Assembly (NCBI GenBank): GCA_907164885.2
Contig: OU015499.1
Coordinates: 158,471,828 to 158,535,827, forward strand
Origin: Dolomedes plantarius
Taxonomy: Eukaryota > Arthropoda > Arachnida > Araneae > Dolomedidae
Direction: 5' to 3'
DNA length: 64,000 bases
In this document: piece by piece, positions 35,878 to 48,771 of the stretch
Position numbering within the stretch: the first letter of the stretch is position 1
How the letters are laid out: each line of letters starts with the position of its first letter
Program-made: the position numbers and the translations under genes
Notes under the pieces: generated by a model
Told to the model about the DNA's origin: nothing
Database searches by the model: none
The model's input: the letters and a program-made list of their open reading frames with translations, nothing else

Positions 35878-35925
35878 AATATTATCTTTACAATCAAAAC
35901 TGTTACTATATTATCTTTACAAATG
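35803..35925. repeat. Minisatellite, ~24-bp unit
   Basis: Four to five copies of a unit containing ATTATCTTTACAATCAAA with variable tails (CACAAT or ACTTTTA). It is too regular and spacer-less for a CRISPR. Confidence 0.85.
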
Positions 35926-35989
35926 ACGTGTTTTCTTAATAAACACAGGAATACTATTTGAATTCTTGCTACATGTTGCTGTTGCACAT

Positions 35990-37064
35990 CTTCCGTATCT
36001 GATATTTCCTTTTCACCGCTTTTCTTCTGTCAATAATTTTTGGAACTTTTTGCCTCAATTTTCTTTTTTGATATAATTCACGTATCATCATATTATATAC
36101 TGGTTTGACTTGCTGTCTCTCAGGTTTTCTAAAAATATTTTAGTCTCTCCTTTTCTTTTAATTTCACAAGCAACACTGGATCTGATTTTTTTTTCTCTCA
36201 CCTTATTCTATCTTACTCTTTTTTTTCAGACTTAATTCTTCCTTAAACATAGTAGTTTTATTATTCTTAAAATACCAAGAAAAAACAATTTTCACTGTCA
36301 TACTTTCAATAAATCATTGACCTTTTTACACTATATAATTGAAAAAATAAAGATAAAGCGTTAAAATTTAGCAGATTTGATGTTTATTTAAATTAGTACA
36401 ATAACTTTTTCAAGTTTACTTTTAACTTCTCCCAGTGAAACAATAAAAATTAAAATGGATTAACCTTACTTACTCAAATTAAAAATCATATGAGTTTTTA
36501 ATATGCACTTTATTGCATTAGATTATTCTTAATTATTGTTTAGTACATATATTAATGGAATCAGATCATTCCCTCACAATCTAAATCATTCTTTAACATG
36601 TTAAAATTATAAAGGAATGATGAAATAATTATGAACACCACTTTGTACAAAAATTATTAGGCTTAGTCAGGGTTTTTTTTCCAAAATTTAAAGAAACTTA
36701 TGAATAAGTTGTTAATATACAACAAAAAGTATTTTTTTACTGCGAGTTTGGAACAAATATACGGAATCTGTTCCCGTAACTTTAAGAACTACGTTTTTCA
36801 ATAATAAACGTCGATTTTATATTTAAAAGTCATCACCGGATAATTTACAAGTAAGTTTTATTTCTTTATAAATTTCTTTATATGCTTATTTCACTGAAAA
36901 AAGGGTAATTAAATAAGCTGTGTTGCGATAAGCGGCGAGTAGCGACGAGGAGGGTTTAAGAACCAGTCCTACCCACTTAAACTGAGGTAAACAAAAATGG
37001 CGCCAATGTTGGCGTGAAAATTGGCTTGGCGAGCTTGGAACACATATACGGAAGTTGTTCCCGA
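35990..37064. other. AT-rich region without genes
   Basis: No coding sequence, RNA gene or clear element end is visible. A pair of related phrases, GGAACAAATATACGGAATCT near 36750 and GGAACACATATACGGAAGTT near 37036, hints at a decayed duplication. Homology with the array units begins only after this stretch. Confidence 0.4.
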
Positions 37065-37361
37065 GGCTTTCTTAAAGGAAATGACCGCCGGCCAGCACCT
37101 GAAGCGAATAAACTCGAATACTATCTTTAAAAAATGGGTTTTTTGTTATAGTGTTCTGATTATAAAATAAACTTTTTATTTTGGAATAAAAAGGGCCTTC
37201 CTTTTAGTTTTGGTTATAAAAAAATTCAAATGTCTTTTTGTATTTAAAAGTGAATTATTATTTAAAAACATCAGAGGGGGCCCCCGAATTTGTTTCCTTC
37301 CCGGGCCCCTCAAATCGAATAACGCGCCAGTATTCATAGGATTGTACTATTTAAACTTTTG

Positions 37362-37981
37362 GGTACTTTTCCGTTAGACGGGCGCAAGTTATATATCGCC
37401 AAATATGGCTCTGAAGTCACATTTTGTTTAATTAACTGCAACTCCCGTGATACGTATATGTGAAAGAACAAAATATAAACGAAAGAATTCATTTCGTTCT
37501 TTAAAATTAGTTAGGAGGCCAGAAATTTTTAATGTCCTTCAAGATGACTTCAAAAGGACCTTCTTTTTGTCATCGCCAAAGAAATTCGCCAGTACGATTG
37601 CAAATGGTGGCGTGCCGTTCCTCAGTGTTTATTTTTATGTCGCCATACGGTGCTTCATCGCAACTGCTCAATCTTTTGTGCGATTGTGAAGAAAGCTAAT
37701 ACAGTTTGTGGTTAATTCGTTTCCAATTTTTATTCATGTGAATTTCGGGGTTATATAGCTGGGTCTCTGAACTTAACCGTGTTTTCTCACATGATTCATG
37801 CCCTTTGATTTATCATTTTCTTCCAACGTTTCGTGTGTGACAATGCTTCTTTAAAATTTAGTCCATCTATTACCTATTAAACTGATTTCCTAGGGTTGTT
37901 ATGTTGGCGACTTTTCATACGCGCCAATGGCGATACTTAATAGAACAAATGCCAAATGCGCCCGGCTAACGGAAAAGTACC
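37362..37981. mobile_element. 620-bp TIR element with 8-bp target duplication
   Basis: Ends are GGTACTTTTCCGTTAGACGG and the complement GGTACTTTTCCGTTAGCCGG. The target duplication AACTTTTG lies at 37354-37361 and 37982-37989. Unit 1 has the uninterrupted site near 3400. The interior shows no transposase. An 8-bp duplication allows hAT, P or Merlin origin, but the GGTAC ends do not match the usual hAT start, so I leave it unassigned. Confidence 0.88.
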
Positions 37982-38250
37982 AACTTTTGTTTACAGTTTT
38001 AGAAATTGAAACAATTGAATATATTTTCCATTCTTGAGATAATTACGGATACAAATAGATCCAAACAACTGAAAAGTTTTAGTTCGTCATGATTGTTATG
38101 ATTCTTGTGCCGCAACAGAGGAAGTGGACGGCCGTTCTATTCTTGGGCCATTCTCTGATAAAACTTCAAACGTGAAGGTTGTTTAAGAGAGCTATCATAC
38201 GAATTTTGAACTTTGTGAGTGAATTATATTGAAAAAAAAAATACTGAGAA

Positions 38251-41200
38251 ATTAGTTTCGACTGTTGCGCCTTGAAATGCCTGTAAGTAGAACTAGGACC
38301 TTTCCTTCCAAATTTTTTCTGATTTTAAGGGCTAGAAAAAGGGTTGTTGAAGACTACGGATGAGCGTACAGGAAGATAATTACAGAGCGTACATTGTATT
38401 AATTAACGCAGTTTGAAAGACTCAAAATAGGCTCATAATGATATCTAGATACGAGTACAATAAAAAAATTAAAAAGTATCTAGTTAATGGCGAAGACTAG
38501 AACTTTTAAAAAAAATGTAATTGTATGCGCTGACGATCGATCGCAAAACCTTCCGCGATCGACTGGTCAATCCCATTCAACCCTTGAACATCCCTGACGC
38601 AGTAAAATCATTTCGAGGGAAGCATCACAAATTACCTTCCAGAAAGTAAACCATTTGTCACCATTAAGCAAAAATGGTGGCTTTGGACCTAGGTTTCGCC
38701 TTCGTTATGGACTCATCGGCGTGCCATGACAGGAGGGTCCGAGTTAGCCGAGTGGTAGCTCTTCGGGCCTGCAACTGGGGGTGCTCGACGACGCCATTCA
38801 ATACTTTCGTGTATAAGACGGATAGGGGCACGTTAAGACTGCAGACGGGAAAGTTCTCCCATGAGGTCAGGAAAGGTGGGAGAAGGTGAGAGCCCTCAAG
38901 ATGTCGTCCCTGGAGGTGCTCGGTCTAAATATGGGTGACAGACTATTCACCTGCAGGGATTTCATCCGGGAAGGCCTTATTTCCTACGTGAACTGTCTGG
39001 TGTATTGTAAATGGGAAGCCATAACCGATAAAACTTAGCCGTGGCCAAGTATCCATAGCCCTTGCCGAGGTGCCCATGGCAAGGGCGGAACCCCGGTCCT
39101 GTATGCTGCAGATGTCCATTTTTGGTCCATTCTCTTTGGCGCGTCTTGTGCATTTCACCATCTGGTTTTCAAAAGTAGTCGGGAAAAGCAAATTAAAGGT
39201 GTTCTGAAGGGGAGTGTAAGTAAAGCTTCCGGAAAATGTGGAGGGTGTCTCATCAATGGATGGGATGGGGTCAGGTCGTTTTGAAGCAGACGACATTAGT
39301 TCATAGAGATATGTGCTTCATTTTGTGTATAATAGTGGAAGGAGAACAGACAAACAGACATCATTTTCTTTTTCACTATTGAGGTATTGAACATTAAGTC
39401 TCCCGTCGTTAGATTCATTCATTAATATTTCGAGAATCTCGTTGTCTGACGTTGTTCATTTTTTCTCTCTCTTCAGATTCGGGCGCCGTGCAGTTTCCGA
39501 AAGAAAAAGAGCGAGAGATAATCTAAGAAGACATCACAAATTCGAACTGTAAGTACTCATTCGTCGAGTGTTTTGGTAACAGGTACACAAGATCATAGAT
39601 TTCCTTTTCAAACATTCTTATTTTACACAAAAAAATGTTTTCGCTGTTGTTCTTTCGATCTCAGGTAATGCTCTTAAAAGTTCATCGTCGAAAGCAGGGG
39701 CTTCTTTCGTCCTCACCGCTGGTTCCAGAAGACCAGAGAAATGGACAGAGGGGTCAGGAATAATTTAAGAATGAAAAATTAATCGTATCGAAACGACAGC
39801 TAATAGTCTCAAAATTTTTAAAACTGGAAGCAAAAAATTTTTATTCCCCAATTTCTTATTCCATTTCTGAAAATTCCCGCAGTTCCTCAGCTTTCTGACG
39901 TTACGAGTGCTGAAAAATCTTCGTTCTGCCTAAAATTTCTTGTATACTTCTTCGTGAGGTGTCCTCTTTGAGTCACGGCCATTTCTCAGCATCGGAGTAG
40001 TTTTGCAGCAAGTGAAACAAACGAGAGCTGAAAAGTCTCGTTCATCTTTAAGTTTTCGTATGCTTTTAGGTTTGCAATTCAGTCTTCTTTTTCGTTCAGT
40101 GTGTTATTGTTATTAAGGGAGGTCGCCTTCTGATTGGATACTTATAAACCGATGTCTTGCGATCAGATAGCGGTCTCTTCTTTCAGAGATATTTAAGCGG
40201 CATGTTTTTGCGACGCAACCAATAGATTTCAAAGAAATTGGAAAGCTCATTCAGGCAGGGGAAATTCAAAGTTTTATGCCTCTTTCCAACCTCAAATTCT
40301 AATTATACCTTCCATAAATATGGCTAAGCATAAATAATTTTACTTGAGAGTCTTTTTACTTTGAACTACTATTTGGCATGCATGCATGTTACGTATAAGC
40401 CTCGGGGAGGAAAAGATAATCGAAACAGCGAAAGAAGAAGTCTTTACATCGATATTTTTCAAGATCACCGTTGTGGTTTAATGTAGACTCTAATCTGACG
40501 AAAATAAAAGGAAAATAAAACATCCTCGGATATTGAATAATGGCAAATCGACCGAGAATGTTTCGTTCGGAAGCATCGTTTGTTCACAACGGTATATTAC
40601 CTTTCAAAAAATTATGAGGAATAATTTCTTCCTTTTCTGGAATTATGAGTCACTCGTACGGGTGGAAATATTAAATTCAATAACCTCTCAAAACAATCTT
40701 ATGCTATAGCAAAACTTTGAAATTCCTCTATCGAATTTTTCGAGACTTTGGATGAGCGGTTGGACCTGGCATACGGTCTGGCGCAGATTCAAACTTCCAC
40801 TGCGAGCTCATAAATGTGAATCGTTGTTACTAATAGATGATGTAACTTAGTCTGTTTACAAATAAAAGAGAGGTTAATTAGTTTCTAGCAAAAATTAGTT
40901 ACAGCATCGAATTTTTTCTAAGTTAAAAAAATAATTAATCAAATGAATATACCTAAATTATAACAATTCATAAGGACTACATTATGACTTCGGAATGTAA
41001 ACCCTTTTAAAAAGGAAAATGTTCATTCAGTTGCTAGAGATCCCAACGAAACAAGATACGGGCATCTGAAAAAACAATTGATGTCCTCAAAGTCTAAAAG
41101 TTTTCATCGTTAAATGAATGTTTTTGGAATGAAAGTATGCTAATATCTGCTCTCTTTCCAGGTCTATGTTCGACTGCTTTTCGTTTATGCCCAAAGTCCA

Positions 41201-41486
41201 AGAAACATTCGAAAATATGCGTCGCCGCAGGCCTATCATTGACATCGCTCAGCTCTGGTTCCGAGACCAACACGCAACTTTGTTACGGACTTGGAGTCGT
41301 TTGCTGCATGACCAAGAAATTGACTTGTATGACGTCAAACCCTACCTCTTTCGACTCAAGGACTTTCGAGCCATTTTCCCCACTCTTAGCCGAAAGGGCA
41401 AAAAGCGTGCACTCCAGTGGCAGAAGTTGGCCAATTATTCAATTGTCCAAGTCTTCCTTTACCGCAAGAAACTGTATGACCCGTAA
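38251..41486 (+). pseudogene. Three-exon gene, array copy 3, start codon lost
   Basis: Equivalent exons are 38251-38282, 39477-39548 and 41162-41486, with splice sites and phases intact. The start codon is ATT instead of ATG; the rest of exon 1 reads on in frame (SFDCCALKC). No other ATG occurs in frame in exons 1 or 2, so the first usable one is the internal Met of exon 3 (41166), giving 106 residues. Exon 3 has no stop or indel. It may be a young pseudogene or make a shortened product. Confidence 0.65.
38726..39370 (+). repeat. tRNA-derived SINE in intron 1, copy 3
   Basis: Box A TAGCCGAGTGG is kept at 38745-38755, but box B has been deleted (GGTGCTCGACGACGCC). The body matches the other copies. 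Confidence 0.6.
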
Positions 41487-42272
41487 AGGGCGCGGTCTCT
41501 GCGGCGTCATCTAACATCGACTGTCTTTTCTCTGCATCGATTACGTGTTATTTTTACCGATCTTGACAACTGTATTGGACTACTCCACCTGTTGCACTCT
41601 ATTCAAGAATTTTATGACTTTATTACCGATGATGACTCATACTCCTGATTGTGACATTAACAAAACACCGAACTTTGTCTTTCCATCAGCTACAGCCATC
41701 CTCCTACTACCATCTTTCTTCCACCTACCAGTAGGCATCTTCCAGCCATACCACCAGGCGAAGCCACCGAGCTACGTTTCCAACACCACCGGGAGCGTAA
41801 GGCGGTGGTGATTTATGGAGAGCGACTTCGTAACCTACCTCCAAGTGGTGCTCCCCGGTGAACGCTCTCACCACTTCAGGTGGGGGCGGCTAAAAGGTTA
41901 CAGAATCATCAAGGAAATGAAAGCTTACAGCAAGTGAACCATATGCAAATTATATATTTTATGAAAGACACCGAAAAAAACTCTTTCTCTAGTTTGTGGC
42001 CTCAAGTTCCGGAGATATGGATTCGCTGTCCGGTCCTGCCAACCGTAGAATCCAGCGGCCATCTTGGTGATGCTGGATATTTTGCATTACACATTTATCA
42101 GCAAATAACACCCAGAAAAGTCATGAACAGTCAAACGGCCACAGAGTAACAATTTGAAATATACGGAAGTTAGAAGAGCACATGAATGTGCTCAAGATTG
42201 ATGTACAGCGATTGCTTCTAACTCCTTTTGTTTTACATCTGTTCTTTTACATAGGAAGTTTTGTAATATTTC

Positions 42273-42278
42273 ATTAAA
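42273..42278 (+). terminator. Candidate poly(A) signal ATTAAA, gene copy 3
   Basis: Same conserved location as in the other units. Confidence 0.35.
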
Positions 42279-42844
42279 GTTCAGTAAATTGTTTAATGAA
42301 TCGTATTTGGTTCACTGAGCTATATGTAACGAGTATTATGCCTTTTTGTAGGATATGTATTAATGAACATTGTAAGAAATTGATTTTTAAGTTCTTTGAT
42401 GACATCTTATCGCACAGCCCTAGTGACATGTTTTTATCACAAACTATAGTGTCTGCAACAAACTCAATCTTACCAGACAGGATTCGGGATGAAAAATGCA
42501 ACGGTAGACATGGCATTGCGAGAAAATGTGTGAATATATTCACGCTTCACCACAAAACTTGAATTGAGGGATATGTGAGAAAAATATGCTTTCACCCTAC
42601 AACATTTTCAACCCGATCATGTTTTTTTCATAACCAACGAAATGTTTCGCATCATCATGTCAAAAGTCGCGCTTCGCATTACAAAGTTTTAAAGTTGAAT
42701 CGTTGAGAACTCAACCGATGTTTGACGATTTTTTGTTCTGAATTTTAGGGAATGATTTAATTTGAGTTCGTCCACCGAACTGCTTTTTATTTGGCTGCAC
42801 ATTTCTTTCCCTTGTGTTGTACCAAAGATCTTCTGTTGCTGTTG

Positions 42845-43000
42845 TGGGGCCAATGGCTAGAGCTCTGTCAACCGATACTGGAGTCTAAGGGTCGATTCCC
42901 ACTGTTCTCATGGATGTTCGAAGCCTTTAGGAAACGGCTTTAAGCAGCAGGTCGCGATGGATTTAACCCTCGTGAAGCAAAAATAAATTACCTTAACATT
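42845..43000 (+). repeat. Second tRNA-derived SINE type, copy 2
   Basis: Near-identical to 8010-8165, with the same box B GGTCGATTCC. Confidence 0.5.
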
Positions 43001-43116
43001 CCGGCCAGCCAACTAAATTTTGTTGTCGGGAGATTATCATTTTGCTTTTATTGATCAAACAAAAACTATTTTATTGGGGAGGAATACATTTCAGAAATGT
43101 TTGCCGAATGATCCTA

Positions 43117-44274
43117 CAGGGTTTGTATAAAAAGTATCGTGAAAAGTTTCGGAAAAATAGATTTATTTGAGATATTGCTACAATACCTCAAGAGTTTACA
43201 AAGTACATCCCTTGAGCGTCTACACACTTTTACCAGCGACTTTTCCACGACTCGAAGGCTCCCTGGAAGGCAAATTCAGGAACGTCCTTAAGAATACGCG
43301 TGCAAGCTTCTTTGACGGCACTTAGGGTCCCATGGTGGTGTCCTTTGAGGGAGGATTTCACTTTTGGAAATAGCAAATAGTCTGCTGGTGCCAAGTCGGG
43401 ACTGTAAAGGGGGTTGTGGAATCGTCGCGATGCCGTTTATGGTCAGGTAGTCGGGACCTTGGAGCAGGTGTGGCTGGGTGCATTGTCATGATGCATTTTC
43501 CAATTTCCGGCGATGGCTGGCCTCACCCGGTCGATCCTTCTCTTCAGTCTTCTTAGCACTTCTAGGTAAACATTACCATTCCCTGTCTGCACCTCAGGTA
43601 CAAATGTGTAGTGGACCACCCCTTGACATTAGGGGTTTTAACCTTGACAAACTTTGTGGACACCCCCTTGGCTTCAAAGAAAACTATGAGCATGGCTTTC
43701 ACTCTGGATTTGCTTATTCGAGCATTTTGTGGACGAGGTGATGCCGCAGTGTGTCATTCGGAACTTTGCCGCTTTGTTTCCGGGTCGTATTCAAATATCA
43801 AAGCTTCGCTACCCGTCATTACGTTGTCCAAACAGCCGATGTCTTCTTCAATGCGTTGCAGAAGGTCTCCGCAAGCAGACACTCGCCTCTGGCTTTAGGT
43901 CGTTCCTCAAGACCTTCGGGACGAGTTTGGCGCAGAACTTTCTCATCGCCAAATTTTCAGTCATAATGCTGTTCACTGCAATCTCATCAATGCCATTTTC
44001 ATCTGTGATCATGCGCACACTTAACCGACGGTCTGAATTCAGCACTTCACGCACACGTTGCACGTTGTCGTCGGTTCTTGAGGTCGACGGCCGCCCAGTG
44101 CGGGGCTCGTCCTTCCCACTCTCTCGGCCATGTTTGAGGATCTTGTGTCACTTAAAAACTGCAGTTTGTGACACACTTTCATCCTTGAACACTTGGCGAA
44201 TCATGCCCAACGTCTCCGTACCCCAGTCCAATACAAAATTTGATGGCGTAACGCTGTTCAATCGTTCCCTGTAT
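43117..44274 (-). pseudogene. mariner transposase relic, copy 2
   Basis: Counterpart of 8282-9439. It has the same left terminal repeat after TA and the same missing right end. The start codon has also changed (the complement of 44272-44274 reads ATA). The frame breaks match copy 1, showing a shared dead ancestor. Confidence 0.8.
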
Positions 44275-44309
44275 TTTGCGCTCGCACCGAGTCACTCTAA
44301 AGGGGTCCA

Positions 44310-44955
44310 CTAAAAACACGATCTAGTCTGAACCATCGCTCACAGGCGACTGGCGTTTGGCTCGTCTTGAAGGTCACATCCCCCAACCACTGGGCGACAC
44401 ACCAGACCAAACGACGCCTCTCATTAACAGATGCAATCAATGGCAAGTATGCAGCTGCTTGACCATGGATATCCGATAATGTGCTGCTTTCTGCGGATAG
44501 TTTCACCACTAACAGCAGAGCTCTCAGATGCATATTCAACCTCTACAGCGATCGCGAGGGTAGAAGTGTCGGACTTCTTGACTTGGCGTACCGAGCATCT
44601 TCTGTCACGTTCTGCCATTTTATGGGGTCGTCCCGGGCGGTTTCTTTTTCCGTTGTTGCTTCGTCTTGCTTCCATGGCTTGATAACATACGCTACACTCG
44701 ATTTTGGGATATTCAGTTTGGATGCAACAGCTCTTACAGAAAGATGACACAAATGGCATCCTATGATGAGCCCTCGTTGGAACGCGGTAAGCTGAGATCC
44801 ACGAGGCATAGCTCCACTAGAGTGAATGAATAGTTAATAGAAAATAAGATGATTTTTATTTTTCCCATGCCCTTCCCAGCATACAGTTCGGCGAACCCAG
44901 TATTTGCATATTTCCCGATATTCTGCAGTGTCCATATACTTTTGTCCATAGAGTG
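44310..44955 (-). pseudogene. Tc1-like relic, family B, copy 2
   Basis: Counterpart of 9474-10119, with ATG at 44807-44809 and the intact outer end at 44955. It retains the helix-turn-helix N-terminus and a block near 44340-44420 (NERRRLVWCVAQWLGDVTF) that precedes the first DDE motif. Confidence 0.72.
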
Positions 44956-45329
44956 TATAGCTTAGCACTTAGGTCAAAACATAGTGAGTAATATGTAATA
45001 CTATCGCGAATTTACATTGAAATATATGGAAGGCTTTCTTCCAGTGCTAGGCGTCTCAAATTTTCAGCAGTGTTATTTAAATAACCCAGTGCGTAAGTTT
45101 TATAAAGATTGTTTATGTCGGGTTTTCAAAAATTATAAATACTATCGAAGTAGGAAAGATGTTAATATGAAACGGGCATCATCTTGTTATGAAGTCTAAA
45201 AGGAAAACAAACTAAATAATCATGATACTAATAATAATATTAATAATATATGTGAAAGAAGAAAAATTAAAGAAAAAATGTCTACGCCACTGAATGGACA
45301 TTGTCGCCCAAAATGGTTCCATAGTCACT
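44956..45329. other. AT-rich spacer
   Basis: Counterpart of 10120-10489. Nothing is recognised. Confidence 0.45.
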
Positions 45330-45705
45330 GCTAGTCATGTTCCTTATCAAGGTGTATAGAGTCCTGCTAAAAACCACGATAAGACCGCCAAAACCATGAC
45401 TGAACCTCGACTATGCGTTACTGTCAGAAGGAGAGAGTTTGGGCTGTAAGCTTATGCGGTGTTCTCCACACGTCAGCACGTCCTGATGTGAGGAATAGTG
45501 TGAACATGGATTCATTTGAAAACAGTACTTGTTTCCATTGACTAGCTATCCATGGCTCACATTCCTGGTACCTCTGTAGTCTGCGTTTTGCATCGATTTG
45601 TGACACGGCGAGCTCTGGAAAAGTGCCTCTGGTGAAAATGTTTTACTTCTCGAGTTGCCTTCTCACAGTATAAGTCGAGACTGGGTTACCTTTCTTAAAT
45701 AAGAA
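45330..45705 (-). pseudogene. Tc1-like relic, family C, copy 2
   Basis: Counterpart of 10490-10865. The first catalytic box reads LFSNESMFTLF, so the Asp is now Asn. Confidence 0.7.
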
Positions 45706-45729
45706 AATTTTTTTAATCATAAAAACTTT

Positions 45730-45943
45730 TTTTTTCTTTTACGAATGCGGAGGCACTTGTTGTGAATACATTCGCCTATAATTCACCGCAGTTTTTCTGG
45801 CATTTTGTTATGGGGCCGCCATATAGGCAGCTATGAAGGGACGATACGAACGGAGGCATTTTAGTGGTGCTTCGCCGGGATTCGATCCGAACACCCTTAT
45901 CACCGAAAGCTTGCGCGCTGTACCACAAGTCCGCCACGGCCCT
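45730..45943 (-). repeat. Third tRNA-like SINE at the unit border, copy 2
   Basis: Near-identical to 10890-11107 and again ends exactly where the next unit begins. Confidence 0.55.
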
Positions 45944-47200
45944 CAATTATAAAAACTGTACAAATCGTAAGAAGATTCCTTTTATTATACTTTTGTATTG
46001 TTTATAGAGGATTAACACCGCCAGATTTTCAAACCCATGAGAACAGAAGATGTTTGTTCCATGTCGAGTAACTTGACTCGTGCACAACATGGAAAAACGT
46101 GAATTTCTGATGTTTTGACCATTTTGAAATGTTTGTTGGCAGTACGTAGTTTTTTCCGCAACCAATCGACGCAATTCGTAGCTTTCGGGACCATCCCAAG
46201 CCCTTCACGCGTGGGCTGTCGCAGAGTCGAAAGGGTACTCGAACTATCGAGTTTTTTAAAATCCCGAGTAGAACGGGGCGATACGGTCTCCGCCACGCTA
46301 ACAAAGCCAGCGATCTCGCCATATGACGTCATACCACTGGACACTACATGAAAGACCTTCGTAAAGGTTTTTTAGTCCTAAAGAACTATGCTGTTCCAAA
46401 TGCATTTCAAAAACGAACACGGGGTCACCCGTTTCAAGTTACTCGGAAAAGCGATGATGTCAGGGAAACCGCCGTACCAGTTGATCGGTTTTCGGCCCCT
46501 TATTATCATAAAAGTTGCAATAGAGACGGCTCTAGTTCATGCTAAAGGTTTATTACTCCAAAAGACCTCTTCCCAGAAAGCCCAAAATACTGCGTTAACG
46601 CCTATTACGAATTAATCGTGAAAGCGGTATCGTCAGATTATCGAAATTACTGATTTTCCCGCTACCGAACAAAGAAACACGGATCTTTGGAAACGATCCT
46701 TGTGCTCCTGACGCAGCGGGTGTCGAAGAGCGGCAAGTATACTCAAATTTGCGATTATTTTCAAATCCCGAGGAGAACGGGTCCATACGGTTTCCGGCAC
46801 GCCCGCGAAGACAGCGATCTTGCCGCATGACGTCATGCAACTGAAGGATTCTTGTAAGTCCTTCCTAAGGATCTTTTTTGTCCTAGGCAACTATACTCTG
46901 TCAAATGCATCCCAGAACGAGCACGGGGACTCAGGTTTAAAGTTACTCGACAAAGCGATGACGTCAGAGAAACCGCCGTACCAATTTTTCATTTTTACTG
47001 CACCTAATTGCCAAGAAGTAGAATTAGAGACGCCTCTATTTCATGCCACTTGTTTATTACACCAAAATACCTCTTTCCCAGAAAGCCCAAAATATTGCGT
47101 CGGCGCCAATTCCGAATATATCGTGAAAGCGGTTCGTCAGATTATCGAAATTAAATATTGAAAATGAATATCGAAATTAAATATCGGACTTGAAGGGCTC
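45944..47200. repeat. TGACGTCA-rich block, copy 3
   Basis: Homologous to 1-1260. Palindromes are intact near 46324, 46827 and 46958; the second has the same TGATGTCA change as unit 2. It has the empty target site of the Harbinger MITE (GAATTAATCGTG near 46609). Confidence 0.6.
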
Positions 47201-47782
47201 GTTAAATATTGTTTATATTTTACTTTAGTGATGTTATGAGCTACCTCATAACATAAATCGAGAAAGAGGATTCTATCAGAGCCGTAGTGTTTACCTTCGG
47301 CAGTGGCAGATTTCCGCACAGGTGATCGAAGCGCAAGCCTCTGGCCCCCAAATCAACACAATCATTTTAGCTTCTAACATTTTAAATTTTTTTTATTTAC
47401 GTAGCCGCTATTTGTGTACACCGGGAGGGCAAAAACATACAACTTTCCTCGGAAATTCGTAGAGTTGGGGTCTTACGCCTGCATCGTGATTAAACTGATG
47501 TTTACAAACTCCGAAACAGTCTATAAAGATAAGAGTCCAACGCTACCTGGACCGACATCGACTCCCTACACCTGACCACAGAGTCCTTGCCGTCTCTATA
47601 CACACTCTTAGACACACACACACACAAAAAATAAATAAATAAAATAATAAATAAATCAATGAATAAACGATGCAGATGTGATGTACATGAACACAGAATC
47701 AAATGATTACAATTTGAGAAGAATTGGATAATTTATTCAAGAGAAAGAGCTTTACAAAGGGAAAAAATCAATAAAGCGCCGG
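47201..47782. other. AT-rich spacer with (CA)n and (AATA)n
   Basis: Counterpart of 1261-1848. No gene is seen. Confidence 0.5.
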
Positions 47783-48771
47783 TCAATCTCTGGCCTTTAT
47801 GCAAGCAGTTATTCGACTTGGCATCGATTGATAGAGGTGGTGGATGTCCTCCTGCGAGATATCGTGCCAAATTCTGTCCAATTGGCGCGTTAGATCGTCA
47901 AAATCCCGAGCTGGTCGGAGGGCCCTGCCAATAATGCTCAAAACGTGTTCAATGGGGGAGAGATCTGGCGACCTTGCTGGCCAGGGTATTGTTGGGCAAG
48001 AACGAAGACAAGCAGTAGAAACTCTCGCCGTGGGCGGGCCGTCATTTTCTTGCAGAAATGTAAGCTCAGGATGGCGTGATAGTAAGGGCAGCACAACGGG
48101 GCGTAGAATATCGAAGCATCGCTATGGTGTAAGGGTGCCACGGATGTCAACCAAAGGGGTCCTGCTATGAAATGAAATGGCTCCCCATCACTCCTGGTTG
48201 TCGACCAGTATGGCGGAACTCAGTCATCTTGGTATCCCACCGCTGTCCGGGGCGTCCCCAGACACGTATTCGCTGGTCATCGGGGCTCCATTCGAAGCGG
48301 GACTCGTCACTGAAGTCAATTCTTCTCCAGTCAGTGACACTCCAGGTTGAATGTGCCCCACACCTCTGCAAACGGGCTTGTCGGTGTACAGAGGTCAATG
48401 TTAGTCGGCGCAAGGGGTCAATGGTAGTCGCCGCGAGCTCAGCCCCCTTTCTCTGAGTCGCCTATTAATGGTGTTTGCGGTCACTGAAGCACCAGTTGTA
48501 AGTACGATCGATGATAATGAAGAATCTGCGGCTGTGAGTGCCTCTGACGATTGCTCGGTCCTCACGTTCTGTCGTTTCTGTAGACAGACCGCTTCCTTCT
48601 TGACGACGTGTTCGGTCATGGTTCACCCATTGCTGCCAACATCGTCTAATAGTGGCATCGCTCCTATCCAGTTAGCCGATTAGACCAACCTGCTTCTTTG
48701 AGCCCAACAACACGTCCTCTCTCAAATTGTGACATCTGCGCATATTGTTCGCCCTCCTGTATGCGAGGCAT
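47783..48771 (-). pseudogene. Tc1-like transposase relic, family A, copy 3
   Basis: Same relic as in units 1 and 2, with ATG at 48769-48771. The first Asp box now reads FSDESRF with Asp kept. The second motif is QEND, so the catalytic Asp position is shifted or altered. Confidence 0.86.

Larger units (their letters stand above)
37065..45943. repeat. Tandem array unit 3, 5' truncated
   Basis: Homology with the other units starts about 37065, equivalent to about 3150 of unit 1. The TGACGTCA block and the family A Tc1 are absent. From about 41880 on it is nearly the same as 7000-11107, at an offset of about 34836. Confidence 0.82.

Noticed and set aside
35803..35925. Regular short repeats resembling a CRISPR array
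   Set aside because: There are no unique spacers between repeats, the sequence is in a eukaryote, and it behaves as a minisatellite.
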